In this document: positions 1 through 8,264 of the stretch, piece after piece | How the letters are laid out: each line of letters opens with the position of its first letter | Numbering within the stretch: position 1 is the stretch's first letter | NCBI GenBank assembly: GCA_017552965.1 | Contig: JAFZNQ010000018.1 | Coordinates: forward strand, 1 to 37,688 | Reading direction: 5' to 3' | Source: Abditibacteriota bacterium | GTDB lineage: Bacteria > Armatimonadota > UBA5829 | DNA: 37,688 nt | The notes under the pieces: model-generated | What the model was told of the DNA's origin: nothing | Seen by the model: the letters and a program-made list of their open reading frames with translations, nothing else | Databases searched by the model: none | Made by a program: the position numbers and the translations under genes

Positions 1-1
1 C

Positions 2-811
2 GGCTGTTCGTCCCTGTGCGGACTGAAGGACACGGTCATTGTCAACGGCTCTCACGATCAGGTGACCGCCGCTCTCGGCTCGGGGATCACAGGCGCTGGG
101 GCAGCCTCAGATGGTATGGGCAGCGTGGAATGTATCACCCCGGTGTTTTCGTCGGTCCCCGGGGAAAAAGCCTTTTATGCCAAGGGCTACTCGGTGGTCC
201 CCTACGCTATAGACGGTCTTTACGCCTGCTATATACTGGCTTTTACCTGCGGCACGGCGGTCAAGTGGTTCCGCAACACTTTTGCTCCCGGCAGGACCTA
301 CGCCGAACTGTCCGGCAGCGTGGGTGACGAGCCCTCCGGGCTGGTGTGCATCCCACACTTCGGAGGCGCGGCTACTCCCTACATGGACGAGACCGCCAGG
401 GCTATGTTTTACGGCGTGACCCTGGAAACGGACGCCAGCAGGCTCTACAGGTCTATCCTGGAAGGCGCCAACTACGAAATGCTGCTGAATCTGGAAGTGA
501 TGCGGGAATTCGGCGCCGAGCCGGAGGAGCTGACGGTCACAGGCGGCGGCTCCAAAAGCCCCGAGTGGCTGCAGATCAAGGCGGATATCCTGAACAAAAA
601 GATCATATCCATCGACGTGGAAGAGGCGGGGACCGTGGGCACCCTCATGCTGGCCGGGACCGCCATAGGCGCCTTTGACAGCCTGCAGTCTGCCCGGGAG
701 ATCCTCATCAAGCCCAAGGCGGAATATCTGCCACGGCCGGATATGCACGAGAGGTATATGGAAACCTACGCGATATACAAGACCCTTTCCCTGGCTAAGC
801 AGGGGATATGA
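2..811 (+). CDS. FGGY-family carbohydrate kinase, C-terminal part (xylulokinase-like)
   Basis: This frame is open from the window edge, so the 5' end is missing. The visible part is about 269 residues, the second (FGGY_C) half of an ATP-dependent sugar kinase. Early in it is GSHDQVTAALGSG, the block that opens the C-terminal actin-like domain in xylulokinase-type members. Further on, GGGSKSPEWLQIKADIL is the family's ATP/adenosine-binding signature, and the AGTVGTLMLAGTAIG region follows as in XylB relatives. The family phosphorylates pentoses, hexoses or polyols in the cytoplasm. The substrate cannot be read from this half; xylulose is plausible given the hemicellulose-degrading genes nearby. 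The stop codon overlaps a possible ATG of the next small gene (ATGA), so the two are probably one transcript. Confidence 0.9.
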   Translation, partial: GCSSLCGLKDTVIVNGSHDQVTAALGSGITGAGAASDGMGSVECITPVFSSVPGEKAFYAKGYSVVPYAIDGLYACYILAFTCGTAVKWFRNTFAPGRTYAELSGSVGDEPSGLVCIPHFGGAATPYMDETARAMFYGVTLETDASRLYRSILEGANYEMLLNLEVMREFGAEPEELTVTGGGSKSPEWLQIKADILNKKIISIDVEEAGTVGTLMLAGTAIGAFDSLQSAREILIKPKAEYLPRPDMHERYMETYAIYKTLSLAKQGI

Positions 812-828
812 TAGCGGAGAAACGTCTT

Positions 829-1077
829 ATGAAAAGGGACAGAGTATTGATCATGGTTTTGCTGGCAACGGTTTTGTTTGGCGGTTTTGTGATGTATGAA
901 GAGCGGAACGGATACGCTTCGGACTATATCTTCTTCAAGTTTATGGATGACCCCGGAAACGTTTACTACGTTCACGGCAGGACTGCCGCGCAACTGATCG
1001 AAACGGAACAGATGTACAAAAACGCGGGGATCAGCCTCCCCGCCGGCAAAAGGCCCTCAAGAGCTTTTGCAAAATAA
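829..1077 (+). CDS. small single-pass membrane or secreted protein, unknown function
   Basis: An 82-residue protein I do not recognise. It begins MKRDRVLIMVLLATVLFGGF, a basic start followed by one hydrophobic segment, so it should be membrane-anchored or exported through an uncleaved signal. The rest is polar, with YASDYIFFKFMDD and a VHGRTAAQLIETEQMYKNAG stretch. I chose the ATG at 829 because GGAG lies nine bases upstream. An in-frame ATG at 808 overlapping the kinase stop (ATGA) is the alternative and would add seven residues. It is co-directional with and tightly coupled to the sugar kinase, and a strong terminator follows about 50 bases downstream. Coding status rests on the signal-anchor and the ribosome-binding site, not on a family match. 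Confidence 0.6.
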   Translation: MKRDRVLIMVLLATVLFGGFVMYEERNGYASDYIFFKFMDDPGNVYYVHGRTAAQLIETEQMYKNAGISLPAGKRPSRAFAK

Positions 1078-1126
1078 GCTATTTGCTTGGTCCGAAAGGC
1101 TCGTCGGGTTTTCCGGCATTAAGCAT

Positions 1127-1163
1127 ATTGCCCTCCGCCGTAACGGCGGGGGCAATTCTTTTT
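1127..1163 (+). terminator. intrinsic terminator after the kinase/small-protein pair
   Basis: A roughly 13-bp GC-rich stem (1127-1140 with 1144-1156, one bulged T) with a TAA loop is followed by TTCTTTTT. It lies between the plus-strand pair and the convergent minus-strand hydE, and its T tract favours the plus direction. Confidence 0.85.
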
Positions 1164-1183
1164 GGCGTGAATTCGGCGGGGGC

Positions 1184-2251
1184 TTATCCGTTTTTATCCG
1201 CAAAATCCGGGTGGTCGCCTCTGCCGCCGGCTATACGATAGCCTATGCTCTCGACCCTGCGTTTCAGGCAGGCATTGCATTCGGCCGCTTCCTCGCCTGT
1301 GCATATCTTGCCGTCATATATCATATATTTTTTCCGCACCTTCACGGGCGACAGATTGGGCATGAGGACGTTGGCGCCTGCCAGGATGCCTTTTTCTCTC
1401 CCCCGGGGGTCTGCGGTCCCCAGCGCCGTAGTGGCAGGCAAAAGCGCCTTGGGAAACAGCAGCCTCAATACGGACAGCAGCCTGAGAGTCCGGGACACGC
1501 TGCCGTCGGGTTCGCCGGCAAAGGGGGTGTCCTTGTGGGCGATAAAGGGGCCTATGCCTATCATATGGGGCCTGAGCTCCCGCATGAACTCTATGTCGTC
1601 ATAAATGGCGTCTATGGTCTGAAAGGGGCTTCCCACCATAAAGCCGCAGCCTGTCTGAAAGCCGATATCCTTCAGGTCAAACAGGCACCTTTTTCTGTTG
1701 GCCAGGGACATGACTGCCGGATGCAGTCTGCCGTAATGCTCTTCGTTGGCTGTCTCGTGCCGCAGCAGATACCTGTCGGCGCCGGCGTCAAAATACCTTC
1801 GGTAGCTGTCCCGGGGCTTTTCGCCTATGGAAAGAGTCACGGCGCAGGAAGGGTGGGCCTGTTTGATCTTCTCCACTATGCCGCATATCCTGTCGTCGGT
1901 GAAGTAGGGGTCTTCTCCTCCCTGCAGGACAAAGGTCCCAAAGCCCAGCTCTGCGCCCATATCGCAGCAGGCGAGGATCTCTTCTTCGGTGAGCCTGTAT
2001 CGCTCTGCCTTTGAGTTGCTCCGTCTGATGCCGCAGTAAAAGCAGTCGTTTTTGCAATAGTTGGTAAATTCCACAAGGCCCCGCAGGTAGATCTCTTTTC
2101 CAAAGGTCTGCTCTGCGGTCGCTCTCGCGGTCCGGAACAGATATTCTGCGTGTTCTGCGTCTTCGCTTTCCAACAGGAGCCGCAGCCCTTCCCGCGAGAT
2201 GCTGTGTGTGTCCCGCAGAGTATCCGTCACAGCGTTAAACGTGTTGTCCAA
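1184..2251 (-). CDS. hydE: [FeFe]-hydrogenase maturase HydE (radical SAM)
   Basis: A 355-residue radical SAM protein. The cluster motif is C66-x3-C70-x2-C73, in the context NYCKNDCFYCGIRRSN, which is characteristic of HydE. Downstream are FVLQGGEDP, the RYLLRHETANEEHYGRLHP block and GFMVGSPFQT, all HydE-like. The family helps build the diiron subcluster of the [FeFe]-hydrogenase H-cluster together with HydG and HydF. Neither partner nor a hydrogenase lies in this window. The C-terminal second cysteine cluster seen in some HydE proteins is not complete here (only CNAC). The gene starts about 10 bases after the larC stop, so it is the second gene of a larC-hydE transcript. The related pyrrolysine enzyme PylB is a less likely alternative. 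Confidence 0.88.
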   Translation of the reverse strand: MDNTFNAVTDTLRDTHSISREGLRLLLESEDAEHAEYLFRTARATAEQTFGKEIYLRGLVEFTNYCKNDCFYCGIRRSNSKAERYRLTEEEILACCDMGAELGFGTFVLQGGEDPYFTDDRICGIVEKIKQAHPSCAVTLSIGEKPRDSYRRYFDAGADRYLLRHETANEEHYGRLHPAVMSLANRKRCLFDLKDIGFQTGCGFMVGSPFQTIDAIYDDIEFMRELRPHMIGIGPFIAHKDTPFAGEPDGSVSRTLRLLSVLRLLFPKALLPATTALGTADPRGREKGILAGANVLMPNLSPVKVRKKYMIYDGKICTGEEAAECNACLKRRVESIGYRIAGGRGDHPDFADKNG

Positions 2252-2261
2252 AATAATATCC

Positions 2262-3404
2262 TTATCTTTCCTTCAGGCTGTCATAGACCTGCTTGAGGGG
2301 TACGTCATTTTCGTTGGCTATGCGCAGGCAGTCGTCGGCCTCGGGCTTCACGTTGGCCGTTTGGCCCCGAAACACGGTCTTCTTAGCCCTTACGCTGCCC
2401 CAGGGCGTGCACAGGCTGACGGTCTCCCTGTCCAGAGTGATGCGTTCTTTTTCGGCATAGCGCAGGCCTATGGTGGTGGAGTTGGCAAATATGATGGCGG
2501 CCGTTTCGTCCTTTTTGTCCACGGGACACAGCACCGTGACCGCCAGGCCCGGGCGTCCCTTTTTCATGATGACCGGAGCCGAATGCACCTCCAGAGCGCC
2601 GGCTGCCAGCAGTTTTTGCGACAGGTGGGGATAGAGCTCCGGGTTCATATCGTCGGTCTCAAAGCATATTTCCAGCACTCTGTCCGAGCCTTCTTCTGCT
2701 GCATACAGGACGGCCCGCAGATAATTGGGCTCTCCCATGTCCTTTTTGCCGCTGCCGCAGCCGGCAGACAGCAAGCGGCCCTTTGTCACCGGCTGCTGCG
2801 CGCCTTCCCCGAGAATGGCCGCCCCAGTGGGCGTGATGAGCTCAAAGCGGCGGGGCTCGCCGCCGTACAGCAGGCCCCGGGTCAGCTGGCAGACAGCGGG
2901 GGCGGGAAGGGGGATCACGCCGTGGGCGCACCGGACGGTGCCCGTAAAGGCCGGCAGGATGCCAAACCTGATTTCGTCTGCATGCAGCAACTCCCGGCAC
3001 ACCGCAAAGCCGCAGATGTCTATGATGCTGTCTATGGCGCCCACCTCGTGAAAGTGCACCTCTTCCGGCGCTTTGCCGTGGACCTTGCCTTCTGCGGCAG
3101 CCAGCCTGCCAAATACCGAAATGGCTGTGGCCTTGGCCCTGTCGGAGAGCGCCGACGCTGCTATTATCCCTTTGATGTCGCCAAAGCTTCTGTGCTCGTG
3201 CTCGTGGACCGTCTCTATATCGACGTCAGAGCAGTCTATTCCGTAGGTGTTCCTTCGCCCGAAGCGGATGGTGTATTTGTCGGAGAGCCCCAGGCTGTCC
3301 AGGGCCGCCGTCAGCAAAGCTATGTCGGCTCCCAGGTCCACCATGGCTCCCAGGACCATATCTCCGCTGATCCCCATGGGCATGTCAAAATATAGTATGT
3401 TCAT
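2262..3404 (-). CDS. larC: LarC, nickel-pincer cofactor synthesis (nickel insertion)
   Basis: A 380-residue DUF111/LarC-family protein. LarC performs the last step of nickel-pincer nucleotide synthesis, the CTP-dependent insertion of nickel, for lactate racemase and related enzymes. Visible features are the start NILYFDMPMGISGDM, a His-rich HEHEH at 67-71, HFHEVGAIDSIIDICG from 117, and the C-terminal half with ETDDMNPE. The gene is a single uninterrupted frame, whereas Lactobacillus plantarum larC is read through a programmed frameshift. I chose the ATG at 3404, eight codons inside the longest frame, because CCGGAGATACAG precedes it and the family starts there. It is led by a strong promoter at 3438-3466 and followed by hydE. 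No larB or larE is visible here. Confidence 0.9.
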   Translation of the reverse strand: MNILYFDMPMGISGDMVLGAMVDLGADIALLTAALDSLGLSDKYTIRFGRRNTYGIDCSDVDIETVHEHEHRSFGDIKGIIAASALSDRAKATAISVFGRLAAAEGKVHGKAPEEVHFHEVGAIDSIIDICGFAVCRELLHADEIRFGILPAFTGTVRCAHGVIPLPAPAVCQLTRGLLYGGEPRRFELITPTGAAILGEGAQQPVTKGRLLSAGCGSGKKDMGEPNYLRAVLYAAEEGSDRVLEICFETDDMNPELYPHLSQKLLAAGALEVHSAPVIMKKGRPGLAVTVLCPVDKKDETAAIIFANSTTIGLRYAEKERITLDRETVSLCTPWGSVRAKKTVFRGQTANVKPEADDCLRIANENDVPLKQVYDSLKER

Positions 3405-3437
3405 CTGTATCTCCGGATGATAGATCAAATCAAAATT

Positions 3438-3466
3438 ATTATACCATACGTCCCGCCGTCATTCAA
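3438..3466 (-). promoter_or_regulatory. sigma70-type promoter for larC-hydE
   Basis: On the minus strand, TTGAAT (3466-3461), a 17-base spacer, then TATAAT (3443-3438) with an extended -10 TGG just before it. It drives larC and lies back to back with the recO promoter. Confidence 0.75.
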
Positions 3467-3484
3467 GAATAAGCTGTCCGGATG

Positions 3485-3493
3485 TGGTATAAT
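3485..3493 (+). promoter_or_regulatory. extended -10 promoter for recO
   Basis: TGGTATAAT fits the extended -10 consensus TGnTATAAT. No good -35 is seen at the usual distance. The recO start at 3521 lies about 28 bases downstream. Confidence 0.6.
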
Positions 3494-3520
3494 GTGAGGT
3501 GGAAGACCGTGAGGCTGTAT

Positions 3521-4264
3521 ATGAGAAACCAAAAGCTGGAGACTATTACCCTTTCCCGCCGCCCCTTCAGGGAAAAGGACATACTGGTGACGGCGCTGGC
3601 CAAGCACTCCGGGCGCCTGACCCTGCTGGCCCGGGGAGCGCAAAAGCCCGGAGGGGCTCTGGCGGGCGTGTCGGAGCCCTTTGTATATGCCCGGGTGATG
3701 ATCGCCAGGCCCAAAGACATATCCGTGCTGGTATCTGCGGACATCCGTGAAAGCTTTACCGGTCTGAAGGCTGATCTGCCGGCCATAGGCGCCGCCTATC
3801 ACATTGCCGCCCTTGCCGACAGGGCTTCCCTCCAGTGGGAGGATTCGGAGCGGCTGTTTCTCAACCTGCTGTCCTGCCTGTACTTACTGGAAAGCGGCGG
3901 CGACCCGGATATAGTCCGGCGCTTTTTTGAGCTGCGTCTGTGCAGCTGGGCCGGATACAGCCTGAACCTGACGCACTGTCCCTGCGGCAGGCCCCTGGGG
4001 CAGGCCGTGTATTCGTTGGATGCGGGCTATTTTGTGTGTGAGGAATGCGCAAAGGGAGACGCTCTCACGGCGTTTCCGCAGGCTCTCTTCTCCTATCTTC
4101 TGGCTCTGGAAGAGTGTCAGGAGAGCGGGGTGAGGCGCCTGTCTTTTCCGTCGAAGGCGCTGGCGGACCTGAAAAGGCTGATGGAGACCCATTTGCTCAT
4201 CCATATGCAGATAAAGGCGGAAGATCCGGGGCTGGCCGAGGTGTTTGCAAAACAAGACCGCTGA
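3521..4264 (+). CDS. recO: DNA repair protein RecO
   Basis: A 247-residue RecO. RecO anneals single strands and helps RecR load RecA at gaps in the RecFOR recombination pathway. The N-terminal OB-fold region reads ITLSRRPFREKDILVTAL then GRLTLLARGAQKPGG, the usual RecO pattern. The alpha-helical domain follows, with a zinc-binding set C153, C155, C173 and C176 (HCPCG then FVCEEC); the first pair is CxC rather than the common CxxC. The frame stays open upstream to 3482, but the ATG at 3521 matches the family start and has GAGG eight bases upstream. An extended -10 promoter precedes it. The gene stands alone between divergent larC and the esterase genes. Confidence 0.92.
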   Translation: MRNQKLETITLSRRPFREKDILVTALAKHSGRLTLLARGAQKPGGALAGVSEPFVYARVMIARPKDISVLVSADIRESFTGLKADLPAIGAAYHIAALADRASLQWEDSERLFLNLLSCLYLLESGGDPDIVRRFFELRLCSWAGYSLNLTHCPCGRPLGQAVYSLDAGYFVCEECAKGDALTAFPQALFSYLLALEECQESGVRRLSFPSKALADLKRLMETHLLIHMQIKAEDPGLAEVFAKQDR

Positions 4265-4320
4265 CCTGCGGTCTCTGCCGAAACGGGTGTAAAATGTCAT
4301 TGGAACGAACGAGGTGACTG

Positions 4321-5439
4321 ATGAAATATGTATTGATCGCGCTGTTTGCGCTGTGCCTGCAGTGGGCGCTGTATGCGCAGGACGCCGACTACGACACTCT
4401 CCTGAAGGAATACAGGGACAAGTATCCCGGCATGGCTTTTGCCGACAGCGACATGGTATTGTATTCTCCCGCGAACTGGCAGGTGTTCCAGCGCCGGAGC
4501 AAATATGAGGGCGAGATATTCTTTTCGGGCAAGGTCAGCGCGCCCTGTGACAAGGTCTCCTGGCGCATCACAGGCAAGGGCCTGGACGGCAAGGGGTTTT
4601 CGGGGAGCTTCAAGCCCCTGAAGGTGAACTCGGTGACCGGCGCCTTTGACGAGTATGTCAGGGTCCGGGCCGGAGGCTGGTACAGGATAGAGATCAGGGC
4701 CGAAAAGGGCAGGGAGACCGTGGCCGAAAAGGTGATCGAACACGTGGGCGTAGGCGAGGTGTTCGTGGGCGCCGGCCAGTCCAACTCCACCAACTGCGGC
4801 GAAGAGCGCATCGCTCAGACCCTGGGTATGGGAGCCTCCACCGACGGAATAAACTGGCAGCCCTGCGACGACCCCATGATAGGTCAGCACGACAATACTC
4901 CCGGAGGCAGCTACTATCCGGCTCTCGTTGACCTGCTCTACACCGAGTTCCGGGTGCCCATAGCCATAGCTTCCACCGGACACGGAGGGACCTCCATCGA
5001 GTCCTGGGGCGTGGGCGGCGAGCTCTACGAGCACTTTATGACCCGGGTGAAGCAGCTGGGCAAAAACGGCTTCCGGGCCGTGCTGTGGCATCAGGGAGAG
5101 GCCAACGTGGACACTCCCACCGAAGAATCGGTGCTGAATATGACTGCCATCATCAAGTCCTCCAACTACGACGCGGGCTGGCGGTTCCCCTGGTTCGTGG
5201 CGAAGGCCAGCTATCACAATCCGGAGCACGTTTCCTGGCCCCTGATCCGGGCAGCCCATCAGAAGCTGTGGGACGAGGGCGTGGCCCTGGAAGGGCCGGA
5301 CACAGACACTCTGGGCGCGGAATACAGGGATCACGGAGGTGAGGGAGTCCACTTCAGCCCCAAGGGGCTCCGGGCCCATGCGGAGCTGTGGGCGGAAAAG
5401 CTGATACCCTACGTCCATGCATGCATAGACAAAAAATAA
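4321..5439 (+). CDS. secreted SASA/CE6-like carbohydrate acetylesterase, copy 1
   Basis: A 372-residue exported protein. Residues 1-19 form a signal peptide with likely cleavage at LYA before QDADYD. Residues about 45-140 look like a beta-sandwich (SPANWQVFQRR to GGWYRIEIRAEKG). The esterase domain follows with VFVGAGQSNS, where S154 is the likely nucleophile, then GHGGTSIESWG, LWHQGEAN and GVHFSPKGLRAHAELW with H344 as the likely catalytic histidine. This is the sialate O-acetylesterase/carbohydrate esterase 6 type of SGNH hydrolase; members remove acetyl groups from xylan or sialic acid. Acetyl-xylan is the better guess next to GH3, GH36 and GH127 genes. The start is fixed by GAGGTG just upstream. 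The acidic triad member is not certain. Confidence 0.85.
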   Translation: MKYVLIALFALCLQWALYAQDADYDTLLKEYRDKYPGMAFADSDMVLYSPANWQVFQRRSKYEGEIFFSGKVSAPCDKVSWRITGKGLDGKGFSGSFKPLKVNSVTGAFDEYVRVRAGGWYRIEIRAEKGRETVAEKVIEHVGVGEVFVGAGQSNSTNCGEERIAQTLGMGASTDGINWQPCDDPMIGQHDNTPGGSYYPALVDLLYTEFRVPIAIASTGHGGTSIESWGVGGELYEHFMTRVKQLGKNGFRAVLWHQGEANVDTPTEESVLNMTAIIKSSNYDAGWRFPWFVAKASYHNPEHVSWPLIRAAHQKLWDEGVALEGPDTDTLGAEYRDHGGEGVHFSPKGLRAHAELWAEKLIPYVHACIDKK

Positions 5440-5461
5440 AGCATATATCGAAGAGGTGTGT

Positions 5462-6586
5462 ATGAAATATCTTTCTGCTTTGCTCACGGCCGTGATGGCG
5501 GCTCTGTTGATATCCTGCGCTTTTGCCCAGGATGCCGACTACGACACTCTCCTGAAGGAATACAGGGACAAGTATCCCGGCATGGCCTTTTCCGACGAGG
5601 CCATAGCCATCTACTCTCCCAGGGACTGGCAGGTGTTCCAGCGCCCGAGCAAATACGAGGGCGAGATATTCTTTTCCGGCAAGATCAACGTGCCTTATGA
5701 CAAGGTCTCCTACCGCATCACCGGCAAGGGCCTGAACGGGAAGCAGTATCCCAAGAGCTTCAAGCCCCTCAGGGTCAACAGTGTCACCGGAGCCTTTGAC
5801 GAGTATGTCAAGGCCTGGGCCGGCGGCTGGTACACCATAGAGATCAGGGCCGAAAAGGGCAAGGAGACCGTAGCCGAAAAGGTGATCGAGCACGTAGGTA
5901 TCGGCGAGGTGTTCGTGGGCGCCGGCCAGTCCAACTCCACCAACTGGGGACAGGAGCGCATCACCCAGACCCTGGGTATGGGCTCCTCTACCGACGGCGT
6001 GAACTGGCAGCCCTGCGACGACCCCATGATAGGCCAGCACGACAATACCAAGGGGGGCAGCTATTATCCCGAGTTCGCGGACCTGATGTACAGGGAATTC
6101 CGGGTGCCCATAGGCATAGCCTCCACGGGTCACGGCGGCAGCACCATCGAGCAGTGGGCAGTGGGCGCCACCCTCTACAACTGGTTTATGACCCGGGTGA
6201 AGCAACTGGGCAAAAACGGCTTCCGGGCCGTCTTGTGGCACCAGGGCGAAAGCAACTACCTGACTCCCACCGAAGAATCTGCGCTGAATATGACCGCCAT
6301 CATCAAGTCCTCCAACTACGACGCGGGCTGGCGGTTCCCCTGGTTTGTGGCGAAGGTCAGCTACAGGACTCCCGAGGAGCCCTCCTTCCCCCTGATCCGG
6401 GCAGCCCATCAGCAGCTGTGGGATGAGGGCGTGGCCCTGGAGGGCCCCGACACCGACGTGCTGGGGCCGGACTACCGGGACTATGACGGCCGAGGCATCC
6501 ACATGAGCCCCAAGGGGCTCCGGGCTCATGCGGCCCTGTGGGCGGAAAAGGTGATACCCTACGTCCACGCCTGCATAGACAAATAA
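5462..6586 (+). CDS. secreted SASA/CE6-like carbohydrate acetylesterase, copy 2
   Basis: A 374-residue close paralogue of the preceding gene, with the same order of signal peptide, beta-sandwich and GQSN esterase domain. The nucleophile is S157 in GAGQSNS, the WHQGESN block is present, and H347 lies in GIHMSPKGLRAH. The signal peptide reads MKYLSALLTAVMAALLISC then AFAQDADYD. LISC fits a lipobox, so a lipoprotein is possible, but AFA before QDADYD also fits ordinary signal peptidase cleavage and aligns with copy 1. I chose the ATG at 5462 (GAGGTGTGT upstream) over the one two codons earlier. It follows copy 1 by 22 bases and is probably in the same transcript. Substrate as for copy 1; differences near SYRTPEEPS suggest some divergence. 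Confidence 0.85.
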   Translation: MKYLSALLTAVMAALLISCAFAQDADYDTLLKEYRDKYPGMAFSDEAIAIYSPRDWQVFQRPSKYEGEIFFSGKINVPYDKVSYRITGKGLNGKQYPKSFKPLRVNSVTGAFDEYVKAWAGGWYTIEIRAEKGKETVAEKVIEHVGIGEVFVGAGQSNSTNWGQERITQTLGMGSSTDGVNWQPCDDPMIGQHDNTKGGSYYPEFADLMYREFRVPIGIASTGHGGSTIEQWAVGATLYNWFMTRVKQLGKNGFRAVLWHQGESNYLTPTEESALNMTAIIKSSNYDAGWRFPWFVAKVSYRTPEEPSFPLIRAAHQQLWDEGVALEGPDTDVLGPDYRDYDGRGIHMSPKGLRAHAALWAEKVIPYVHACIDK

Positions 6587-6603
6587 GGCATAGGGAGGCT
6601 GCT

Positions 6604-8253
6604 GTGAAATACCTGCTGATACTGGTGTTGCTGATCTGTCCGCTGCTTCTCGCGGCGCAGACCTTTACTCAGGCAGACAACGGTGACCTGAGAGTGGAAG
6701 GCTCGAATTATACCGCCGATTTCAGCGCATCGCGCGGCTGTCTCTCCGGACTTACCGTCCGGCGGACCCAGTTTGTGGAGCCGGAACGATATTACGGCTG
6801 GATACAGGAATACCGGCCCTGCTTCTTTACCGCTTCGCCCGGTCTGCTGGACGAAGGCGCTGCCTCGTCGGCGGTCCGGGAGGACAACAAGGTCGTATGC
6901 ACCTGTCCCTCTCTGGGGACAGCCGTATTTGACATGCGGGACGATCACTTTTTCGTCCGGGTCAGGAGCCTGGCCGCTGAGCCGGTCAGCTATATCATGG
7001 CTTTTTCGGGCAAGGTGCGATGCATCTCCGCCGACGGGAAGCCCATGGACAAAAACGTGGGCGGCTTCACGGCGGAGACCTGCAAGTGGGTCCTGGAGCA
7101 TGCGGTAGTGGGCGTAGAGGGCGCCTCTCTGTGGGAGCCCTATTCCTACAGCGCCCGTATAGCCCGCCTGGTCCTGGAGCCGGGAGAGGAAAAGAGCCTG
7201 CGCTTCTTCTTCGTTCCTGCCGAAGTCACAGAGACGGAGGCCGCTTACAGGATGAGGCTCCCGGCTATGACCTCCGACGAGTTTGACGTGGCCAGCCCCT
7301 GTGACTGGCAGGTGTTTCAGCGCCGGGACCGGCTGACAGGCAGTATCCTTTTCAGCGGCAAGGTCCCTGCCGGCTGCGACAGCATCCGGTACAGGATCAC
7401 CGGCAAAGACCTGACGGGAAAAAAGGTGGATACGGGCCGGAAGACCCTGCAGGTGAAGGACGGCATCTTCAACGGGGCGGCGGAATGCCGCGCCGGCGGC
7501 TGGTACCGGGTGGATATAGAAGCCCTGGCAAAGGGCAGGCCCCTGGCCGAAAAGTCACTGGAGCATGTGGGCGTAGGCGAGGTGTTCGTGGGAGCCGGCC
7601 AGTCCAACTCCACCAACTGGGGGCAGTATTTTGCAGAGCAGGAGAGCGGTATGGTCTCCGCCACCGACGGGATCGCCTGGCAAAAGGCGGAGGGGCCTAT
7701 GCCCGGAGTCCACGAAGGCAGCTCCGGAGGCAGCTACTATCCCACTCTGGGAGACCTGATCTACAGAGAGTTCCGTGTGCCCGTGGGCATCGCCTCCGCC
7801 GGGCACGGCGGCTCCGCCATCGTGCACTGGCGGCCGGAATGGATGCTGTACAAGCATTTCATAGGCAGGGTGCGCGACCTGGGCAGGGACGGCTTCCGGG
7901 CCGTGCTGTGGCATCAGGGCGAGGCCGATTATGGCAGAGAGTTTGACGGAGCCCTGTCGGATATGATCCGCATTATCGAGACCTCCCGCAGCGACGCGGG
8001 CTGGTACGTGCCCTGGTTCGTGGCCCGGGTCTCCTACAACAACGAGGAGGCGGCTGCCGGTCCCATACGCAACGTCCACAAGGCCCTGTGGGATCTGGGC
8101 GTGGCCCTGGAAGGGCCCGATACGGACACCCTGACGGGCAAGATGAGGGATTATGACGGCAAGGGGGTCCACCTGAGCCCGGAGGGCCTGCGGGAACACG
8201 CGCGGCTGTGGGCCGACAAGCTGATACCCTATATACACTCCTGTATCGACTGA
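6604..8253 (+). CDS. secreted SASA/CE6-like esterase with an extra N-terminal beta-rich domain, copy 3
   Basis: A 549-residue exported protein starting with GTG, chosen because GGGAGGCTGCT precedes it and VKYLLILVLLICPLLLAAQ is a good signal peptide; the frame is open upstream but unsupported there. Residues about 25-220 are an additional beta-rich domain that copies 1 and 2 lack (DLRVEGSNYTADFSASRGCL, then FFVRVRSLAAEPVSYIMAF). It resembles mutarotase-like beta-sandwiches found on polysaccharide enzymes, but I cannot name the family. From about residue 225 the protein is homologous to copies 1 and 2: CDWQVFQRRDRL, VFVGAGQSNSTNWG (S334), LWHQGEAD and GVHLSPEGLREH (H523). It is last in the three-gene row, 17 bases after copy 2. 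No clear terminator follows, only a T run. Confidence 0.82.
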   Translation: MKYLLILVLLICPLLLAAQTFTQADNGDLRVEGSNYTADFSASRGCLSGLTVRRTQFVEPERYYGWIQEYRPCFFTASPGLLDEGAASSAVREDNKVVCTCPSLGTAVFDMRDDHFFVRVRSLAAEPVSYIMAFSGKVRCISADGKPMDKNVGGFTAETCKWVLEHAVVGVEGASLWEPYSYSARIARLVLEPGEEKSLRFFFVPAEVTETEAAYRMRLPAMTSDEFDVASPCDWQVFQRRDRLTGSILFSGKVPAGCDSIRYRITGKDLTGKKVDTGRKTLQVKDGIFNGAAECRAGGWYRVDIEALAKGRPLAEKSLEHVGVGEVFVGAGQSNSTNWGQYFAEQESGMVSATDGIAWQKAEGPMPGVHEGSSGGSYYPTLGDLIYREFRVPVGIASAGHGGSAIVHWRPEWMLYKHFIGRVRDLGRDGFRAVLWHQGEADYGREFDGALSDMIRIIETSRSDAGWYVPWFVARVSYNNEEAAAGPIRNVHKALWDLGVALEGPDTDTLTGKMRDYDGKGVHLSPEGLREHARLWADKLIPYIHSCID

Positions 8254-8264
8254 TTTTTTGTCAT

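Larger units (their letters stand above)
4321..8253 (+). repeat. tandem triplication of esterase genes
   Basis: Three consecutive plus-strand genes (4321, 5462, 6604) share one domain layout. The first two are close copies: bases around 4386-4435 recur almost exactly near 5536-5585, and the segment near 5150-5194 recurs near 6297-6341. The third is more diverged and carries an extra N-terminal domain. Confidence 0.9.

Noticed and set aside
4290-4295. TAAAAT before the first esterase gene as a promoter
   Set aside because: No extended -10 and no -35 at a suitable distance; too weak to annotate.
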